Shown here: piece after piece, positions 42,465 through 47,057 of the stretch
How the letters are laid out: every line of letters begins with the position of its first letter
Position numbering within the stretch: position 1 is the stretch's first letter
From: an uncultured Prevotellaceae bacterium
GTDB lineage: Bacteria > Bacteroidota > Bacteroidia > Bacteroidales > Bacteroidaceae
DNA length: 47,057 nt
Reading direction: 5' to 3'
Assembly: GCA_937877625.1 (NCBI GenBank)
Contig: CALFJG010000062.1
Coordinates: 1-47,057 of the forward strand
Program-made: the position numbers and the translations under genes
Notes under the pieces: generated by a model
The model's input: only the letters and a program-made list of their open reading frames with translations
Told to the model about the DNA's origin: nothing
Database searches by the model: none

Positions 42465-43007
42465 ATGAAAACTCTCTCAGGAACAAAAACAGAACGCAAC
42501 CTGCAAACGGCTTTTGCCGGTGAGTCGCAGGCACACACAAAGTATCTTTATTTTGCATCGCGTGCCAAGAAAGACGGTTACGTACAGATAAGCAAAATCT
42601 TTGAAGAAACAGCTCGCAACGAGAAAGAACACGCTAAAATTTGGTTCAAATACCTCAATGGCGGAGCTGTACCCTCTACCACGGAGAATTTGGCTGCTGC
42701 AGCTGCCGGTGAAAACTACGAGTGGACAGATATGTATGCTGGTTTTGCCAAGACTGCACGTGAGGAAGGCTTTGAGGAAATAGCAGAACGCTTTGAGATG
42801 GTTGGTGTCATAGAGCGTGACCATGAGGAACGCTATCGCCGCTTACTTAATAACGTGGAGAAGCGCCGCGTCTTTAGCCGCGACGGTGATTGTGTATGGC
42901 AGTGTAGCAACTGTGGTCATATCGTTATCGGTCGTCAAGCTCCCGAAATGTGTCCCGTATGCGCCCATCCGCAAAGTTACTTTGAACTTCGCGCAGAGAA
43001 CTATTAA
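42465..43007 (+). CDS. rbr: Rubrerythrin
   Basis: A 180-residue peroxide-reducing non-haem iron protein. The ferritin-like diiron bundle (1-135) has ligands in TAFAGESQAH (Glu20), ETARNEKEHA (Glu53, His56) and VIERDHEERY. The C-terminal rubredoxin-type domain has CSNCGH (147, 150) and CPVC (163, 166). It reduces hydrogen peroxide with electrons from NAD(P)H via rubredoxin or flavoproteins and suits an anaerobe facing oxygen. It shares a compact divergent promoter with pyrB and is followed by a strong terminator. Confidence 0.97.
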   Translation: MKTLSGTKTERNLQTAFAGESQAHTKYLYFASRAKKDGYVQISKIFEETARNEKEHAKIWFKYLNGGAVPSTTENLAAAAAGENYEWTDMYAGFAKTAREEGFEEIAERFEMVGVIERDHEERYRRLLNNVEKRRVFSRDGDCVWQCSNCGHIVIGRQAPEMCPVCAHPQSYFELRAENY

Positions 43008-43061
43008 GACCTAAATCGGTCATTAGACTTTCTCCGATAGTTATCCTACTTACATTCTCAC

Positions 43062-43106
43062 AGAAAAAGTCACGAAGCGCAACGCTCGCGCTTCGTGACT
43101 TTTTCT
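43062..43106. terminator. Terminator between rubrerythrin and gpmI
   Basis: AGAAAAAGTCACGAAGCGC (43062-43080) is perfectly complementary to 43088-43106 with a 7-base loop; A-rich on one side and T-rich on the other, so it can serve both convergent genes. The remaining ~180 bases to gpmI show nothing recognisable. Confidence 0.9.
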
Positions 43107-43284
43107 GAGTTTGGGCTATAGCCTTGTTGAAAAGGAGATGTTCTTGGTTATGTATTGTAAAAACTATATACGAGAACGCCGATAAGGTTTATATGCTTCA
43201 TTGAAAATAACTCTGTACCAAAAACTCGCTACAATGCGTATGGATTTTTGAGGTGTGAGAATTGTAGTAGTTTGATGCAAGAGC

Positions 43285-44826
43285 TTATTCCTCTATAAGG
43301 TCTTCGCCAGTCATCTCGGAGGGTTGAGACAAGCCGAGGATATGGAGCAGCGACGGGGCTACATCGGAGAGACGACCATTCTTTACGCGTGCTTGTTTGT
43401 TGTCTGTAACATAGATAAACGGCACCGGGTTGAGGGAGTGAGCGGTGTTTGGCGTTCCGTCTTCATTGAGTGCGTGGTCAGCGTTGCCGTGGTCGGCTAT
43501 GATAATGGCTTCGTAGCCTGTTTCACGAACGGCGGTAATAACATCCCTCACGCATTGGTCAATGGCAACAACGGCTTTTTCTATGGCACTATACACACCC
43601 GTGTGGCCTACCATGTCGCCGTTAGCAAAGTTTACAACAATAAAGTCGTATTTGTCTTGACGAATGGCAGCAACGAGCTTGTCGCGTACATCAAAGGCGG
43701 ACATCTCTGGCTTGAGGTCGTAGGTGGCTACTTTAGGTGAGGGTACGAGAATGCGGTCCTCTCCTTGGAAAGGAGCTTCGCGGCCACCATTAAAGAAGAA
43801 CGTGACGTGAGCATATTTCTCTGTCTCGGCTGTGTGGAGCTGTGTAAGACCTTGGGTACTAAGATACTCACCGAGGGTGTTATCCACATTCTCCTTAGGG
43901 AAGAGTATGCCGAGACCTTTGAAGGAAGCATCGTAGGGTGTCATACAAAAGTATTGCAGGCCTGGAATCGTTCGCATATCAAGCTCAGGCATATCTTGTT
44001 GTGTAAGTACGATGGTGATTTCCTTGGCACGGTCGTTGCGGAAATTGAAGAATATCACGGCATCACCTTCCTTGATGCGCCCGTCAATATCTGCATTGAC
44101 AAGTGGTTCCATAAATTCGTCAGTGTCGTGGAACTCCTCGCTGTCACGCTCATAACAATCGGCAACGGCTTGTACCATATCGGTCTCTTGGCGGCCTTTG
44201 CCGTGGACGAGTTGGTCGTAGGCTACTTTGATACGATCCCAACGTTTGTCTCGATCCATAGCCCAAAAACGGCCAATAATGCTTGCGAGATGGGCTCCAT
44301 ATTCATTAGTCCAACCGCTGATTTGTTTTATGAAACCGCAACCACTCTTAGGGTCGGTGTCACGCCCGTCCATAAAGCAGTGTACGTAGGTGCGCTCAGC
44401 GATGCCGTAGTGGGCGGCTATCTCAATGAGCTTGTGGAGGTGGTCGAGTGAAGAGTGTACACCGCCATCGCTACAAAGTCCCATCAGATGGAGGCTCTTT
44501 CCGTTGTCGCGCGCATAGCTATAAGCGCGTTGAATTTCTGGATTGTTCAGAATACTCCCATCACGGCAAGCACGGTTGATTTTTACCAAGTCTTGATAGA
44601 CCACACGGCCAGCACCAATGTTGAGGTGTCCCACTTCGGAATTTCCCATCTGACCATCTGGCAAGCCTACATCTTCTCCACAAGCCAGTAATTGGGAGTG
44701 TGGACAATCGGCTACAAGGCTGTCCATAAATGGAGTAGGGGTGTTGTAAATAACGTCATCTTTTTTTTTGTCGCCGATGCCCCATCCGTCGAGTATCATC
44801 AGCAATGCTTTTTTGCGTGTAGACAT
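43285..44826 (-). CDS. gpmI: Cofactor-independent phosphoglycerate mutase
   Basis: A 513-residue two-manganese iPGM converting 3-phosphoglycerate to 2-phosphoglycerate in glycolysis. The nucleophile is Ser63 in GNSEVGHLNIGAGRV; metal ligands lie in LMILDGWGIGD, VVNFANGDMVGHTG and IIADHGNADH. Length is typical. The start MSTRKKALLM at 44826 is supported by the TACCTTTG box at 44873-44866, which would start RNA about 36 bases upstream; the frame open to 44919 overlaps the preceding gene. Confidence 0.97.
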   Translation of the reverse strand: MSTRKKALLMILDGWGIGDKKKDDVIYNTPTPFMDSLVADCPHSQLLACGEDVGLPDGQMGNSEVGHLNIGAGRVVYQDLVKINRACRDGSILNNPEIQRAYSYARDNGKSLHLMGLCSDGGVHSSLDHLHKLIEIAAHYGIAERTYVHCFMDGRDTDPKSGCGFIKQISGWTNEYGAHLASIIGRFWAMDRDKRWDRIKVAYDQLVHGKGRQETDMVQAVADCYERDSEEFHDTDEFMEPLVNADIDGRIKEGDAVIFFNFRNDRAKEITIVLTQQDMPELDMRTIPGLQYFCMTPYDASFKGLGILFPKENVDNTLGEYLSTQGLTQLHTAETEKYAHVTFFFNGGREAPFQGEDRILVPSPKVATYDLKPEMSAFDVRDKLVAAIRQDKYDFIVVNFANGDMVGHTGVYSAIEKAVVAIDQCVRDVITAVRETGYEAIIIADHGNADHALNEDGTPNTAHSLNPVPFIYVTDNKQARVKNGRLSDVAPSLLHILGLSQPSEMTGEDLIEE

Positions 44827-44865
44827 AAGCACAGAAATAAATAAGGAAGTTTGAAATATCGGGTG

Positions 44866-44873
44866 CAAAGGTA
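44866..44873 (-). promoter_or_regulatory. -7 box for gpmI
   Basis: TACCTTTG on the minus strand, with a predicted RNA start near 44862. It lies just past the stop of the methyltransferase gene, so gpmI can be transcribed on its own. Confidence 0.6.
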
Positions 44874-44896
44874 AGAAAAAAGGTTGATGCAGTTTG

Positions 44897-46087
44897 TTAA
44901 ACGACTTTCTTCGCTTCAATAAGTAGTTTTTTTCCTTTTATATCTTGGCAAGCAAAGATATAAACATCACCGCCGTCTTTAATCTTTAGGCGTTTTTTGA
45001 GGTTTTCTGTTGTGTCGGGAAAGCCACGAACGGCAAGGTTGGCTTGTGTGTTTTTGAAATGAGAGAGTTCTTGCTTTGAGAAACCTCTGGCAGAGATTAT
45101 TCTAAACTTGCGGCCAGGAAATGACTCGCAAAACGTGTCTGAAGTGTATAGATGCGAATGTGTTGAGACTTTTTTTACTGAATACCAAGAAGTCAGCAAA
45201 CGAAGTGCCCCCGACTTCATAACAGTAGGGGATGGATCATAAAGATATGCTTCTATTTGGGTGGCATATACGGCTTTGACGTGCTTTTCTTCTTCAGTAA
45301 AAAATGAATACGAGGCTTGCTCGTCATGGCAAAAAATTCGAGCGGTAGTATTCTTATAAAATGTTTCATTAACCGAGCCAGGACATATTATGAGTAATTC
45401 TTTGCATTCACTCGCGTTTCCAACCACGTGAACTTCACTGATGCCTGGTATTTCATGTATAGCAGTAGTAATATCAAGCATCGGCGAGAGTTTTATCATA
45501 ATGAAGTTTGCCTTTTTTTTGAGTGTAGGAAAAAGGGAGCGTATATCGGGCGAGCAATCGCTTATCCTAACAACCTTTCGTCCAACATCAGAACGACGAG
45601 CAGGGTCAATGAATACTAAGTCGGTATGTGCCATATCCGTTATATATGCTGAGGCATCACTACAATGGATATCTACATCATTTAAACCCAGCAACGAAAA
45701 ATTATTCTTGGCTAAGCGGCACAATTCTGCGTCACGTTCCACATAAACTGTTTGGTCAAAGTTGTGGGCGATAAAATAGAAGTCTATACCAAAACCACCT
45801 GTTAAATCTACAAACCTACCTCCATCTGGTAACAAGCGTTTTGCTACTTCATATTTATATATAGCTGTCGCCTCACTACTACATTGCTCTATTGAAAGGT
45901 GCTGAGGAAATTGAATACCAGAAATTTTAGCCCATAACGGAACCTTGTGTCGTAAACGTTGTAAACCATCTATTTGACGCAATATATAATTTGCGTTTAC
46001 ATTCCCTCTTAATTGAAGAGCCAATCGATGTACGTCTTCTTTGTGGTGGGCTTTGATGTATTGTTCAACGTCAGTGTCCAAGTTCAC
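44897..46087 (-). CDS. Class I methyltransferase with THUMP-like C-terminal domain
   Basis: A 396-residue AdoMet-dependent enzyme. An N-terminal helical part (about 1-85) precedes the methyltransferase fold, with motif I VDLTGGFGID (93-102), the acidic VERDAELCRLA, and FIDPARRS (159-166). The C-terminal ~80 residues (KFRIISARGFSKQELSHFKN, then TQANLAVRGFPDTTENLKKR) match the THUMP-like domain that often follows it. The substrate, probably RNA, is unknown. The start is GTG at 46087, which overlaps the stop of the Nudix gene as GTGA, so translation is coupled. Confidence 0.88.
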   Translation of the reverse strand: MNLDTDVEQYIKAHHKEDVHRLALQLRGNVNANYILRQIDGLQRLRHKVPLWAKISGIQFPQHLSIEQCSSEATAIYKYEVAKRLLPDGGRFVDLTGGFGIDFYFIAHNFDQTVYVERDAELCRLAKNNFSLLGLNDVDIHCSDASAYITDMAHTDLVFIDPARRSDVGRKVVRISDCSPDIRSLFPTLKKKANFIMIKLSPMLDITTAIHEIPGISEVHVVGNASECKELLIICPGSVNETFYKNTTARIFCHDEQASYSFFTEEEKHVKAVYATQIEAYLYDPSPTVMKSGALRLLTSWYSVKKVSTHSHLYTSDTFCESFPGRKFRIISARGFSKQELSHFKNTQANLAVRGFPDTTENLKKRLKIKDGGDVYIFACQDIKGKKLLIEAKKVV

Positions 46088-46611
46088 GACAAATAATTAT
46101 CAAAGGTTTTCAAAAATCTCTTAACTGCTTCACGTATAGAACATAGCCCAAATTCGTTTGAATCAATGTCACAAAGCGGTAACCACGAAAGACTGGCGAC
46201 ATCGTCGCCTGCTTGAACATCAATATCAGACAACTGGCATAAGAAAAAAGCATCGGTAGTATGTACGCAAAAATTGCTGAATATGTATTCGTTGGGAAGA
46301 GAAAAAAGATAAGTCATTGAAGTAACCTCCCTGCCCGTTTCTTCAAATACTTCTCGTTTTACGCCTTCTTCCAGTGTTTCACCAGGATTAATAAATCCTC
46401 CAGGTAAATCCATCGTTCCCACAGCAGGCGACAATGCTCTGCGACCAACCAACAACCGCTTTTCATTATCAATAATAAAAGCTGCCACCGCAGACGAGGC
46501 GTTGTGATAGAAAGTAAAACCACAACTTTCGCAACGTTTGCTACGTTCATCATTTACTTCAAAGCGTCCACCACATAAAGGACAAAAAGTAAAAGATTTC
46601 AAAGGATGCAT
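46084..46611 (-). CDS. Nudix hydrolase with N-terminal zinc ribbon
   Basis: A 175-residue Nudix protein. Cys10, Cys13, Cys27 and Cys30 (FCPLCGG and CESCGF) form a zinc ribbon like that of NADH pyrophosphatases. The Nudix box spans 71-93 (GGFINPGETLEEGVKREVFE then ETG), with all catalytic glutamates present. It should hydrolyse a nucleoside diphosphate-linked compound; the exact substrate (NADH, ADP-ribose, a sugar nucleotide) cannot be read. It is the first gene of a two-gene operon with the methyltransferase. Confidence 0.93.
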   Translation of the reverse strand: MHPLKSFTFCPLCGGRFEVNDERSKRCESCGFTFYHNASSAVAAFIIDNEKRLLVGRRALSPAVGTMDLPGGFINPGETLEEGVKREVFEETGREVTSMTYLFSLPNEYIFSNFCVHTTDAFFLCQLSDIDVQAGDDVASLSWLPLCDIDSNEFGLCSIREAVKRFLKTFDNYLS

Positions 46612-46886
46612 AGGACAAGAAAAAGGTTAATCACTACACAAAACTTATTCAAAAAAAATGAATAGAACGATTGTTGAAAGTGGTATTTTAAGAAGTGGAG
46701 GACAATGTCTATGTAGTCACCTCTTGTAAGCACACGAACAAAACAAGGCGTGTTTTTCTTTTTCAGAATATATTATATGTTTAGTAGGGGCAAAGGTAGG
46801 GGGTTTTTTGAAAAAATTAAAATAATTTGGGTTGAAAATTATATATTTTTGCATTGTGTTCGTGCGATTTGCTATATAAAGTTATA
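46612..46886. promoter_or_regulatory. Upstream region of the Nudix operon with two divergent promoter boxes
   Basis: No gene was seen. TACCTTTG on the minus strand at 46798-46791 would start RNA near 46787, giving the Nudix gene a leader of about 176 bases. TATTTTTG on the plus strand at 46844-46851 would transcribe rightward into the 63-bp repeats and beyond the window. Confidence 0.5.
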
Positions 46887-47012
46887 AAATCGGGGTGCTG
46901 AAATTTTAAGTTTTAGGAAAATCAAAGGGGCAAAAGTTGAATTTATTATAAATCGGGGTGCTGAAATTTTAAGTTTTAGGAAAATCAAAGGGGCAAAAGT
47001 TTAAGTTTTTCA
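46887..47012. repeat. 63-bp tandem repeat at the right edge
   Basis: Two copies, about 46887-46949 and 46950-47012, share the core CGGGGTGCTGAAATTTTAAG and the following 30 bases. The second copy carries an AT-rich insertion before GTTGAATTTATTATA, which recurs at about 47019. The array may continue beyond the window. No spacer-repeat alternation as in CRISPR is visible. Confidence 0.8.
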
Positions 47013-47057
47013 AAAAAAAGTTGAATTTATTATAAAATTGGTTGGAGTTTTAAGGGC

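Noticed and set aside
46887..47057. CRISPR array at the right edge
   Set aside because: The 63-bp units are joined directly and are not separated by unique spacers; no cas gene is present.

Overview
The window looks like chromosomal DNA of a member of the Bacteroidota, most likely order Bacteroidales (Prevotella/Porphyromonas/Bacteroides-like). The basis is: repeated TAnnTTTG -7 promoter boxes (TACCTTTG, TATCTTTG), few Shine-Dalgarno sites, and a Bacteroidales-type gene set (C69 dipeptidase, EtfBA plus acyl-CoA dehydrogenase, SPFH/NfeD pair, rubrerythrin, CvfB, LolD-like ATPase). GC content looks middling, with clear AT-rich patches in the target-recognition parts of the restriction genes. 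I cannot name a species.

Layout. 0.2-11.8 kb is core metabolism and envelope: an OmpA-family lipoprotein, a CvfB-like RNA-binding regulator, a LolD-like ABC ATPase and a CPA2 antiporter on the minus strand; asd and a HerA-like ATPase on the plus strand; SPFH and NfeD genes separated by a 195-bp MITE; aroC; and a calcium/sodium exchanger. 12.0-15.6 kb is the etfB-etfA-acyl-CoA dehydrogenase operon. 15.8-23.5 kb is a type I restriction-modification (R-M) operon on the minus strand in the order hsdM-fic-hsdS-(four-helix-bundle gene)-hsdR, with several short tandem repeats. 24.0-30.6 kb returns to core genes: dnaX, a histidine-rich SlyD, a short DnaJ/CbpA, rlmH, nadC and a C69 dipeptidase. 30.7-36.6 kb is a type III-like R-M island (mod, an internally deleted fic remnant, a duplicated mod 3' end, a Bro-N/Fic fusion, res), bracketed by two exact copies of a 38-bp palindrome-containing repeat. 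36.8-46.6 kb carries manC, a second MITE copy, a secreted repeat protein and lipoprotein pair of unknown function, pyrB, rubrerythrin, gpmI, a THUMP-like methyltransferase and a Nudix hydrolase. The right edge holds a 63-bp tandem repeat that runs towards the window end.

The most notable theme is that two unrelated R-M systems about 7 kb apart both carry Fic (AMP-transferase family) genes between their modification and restriction genes. The type I locus has 12-bp in-frame repeats in both hsdS (between the two recognition domains) and fic, and 9-bp arrays that start at the stop codons of hsdS and of the four-helix gene. The type III locus shows a record of rearrangement: a Fic gene reduced to its two ends in frame, and a second copy of the mod 3' end immediately before a Bro-N/Fic fusion. 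I read this as R-M loci under active remodelling with Fic as a recurring accessory; whether Fic acts on the restriction enzymes is not shown by the sequence.

Other items include two divergent promoter regions that are near-palindromes (rlmH/nadC and pyrB/rbr), an 84-bp promoter duplication before dnaX in which only the second copy has a complete -7 box, and a 21-bp x 6 repeat followed by nested hairpins after slyD. No rRNA, tRNA, integrase, full-size transposase or CRISPR array was recognised.
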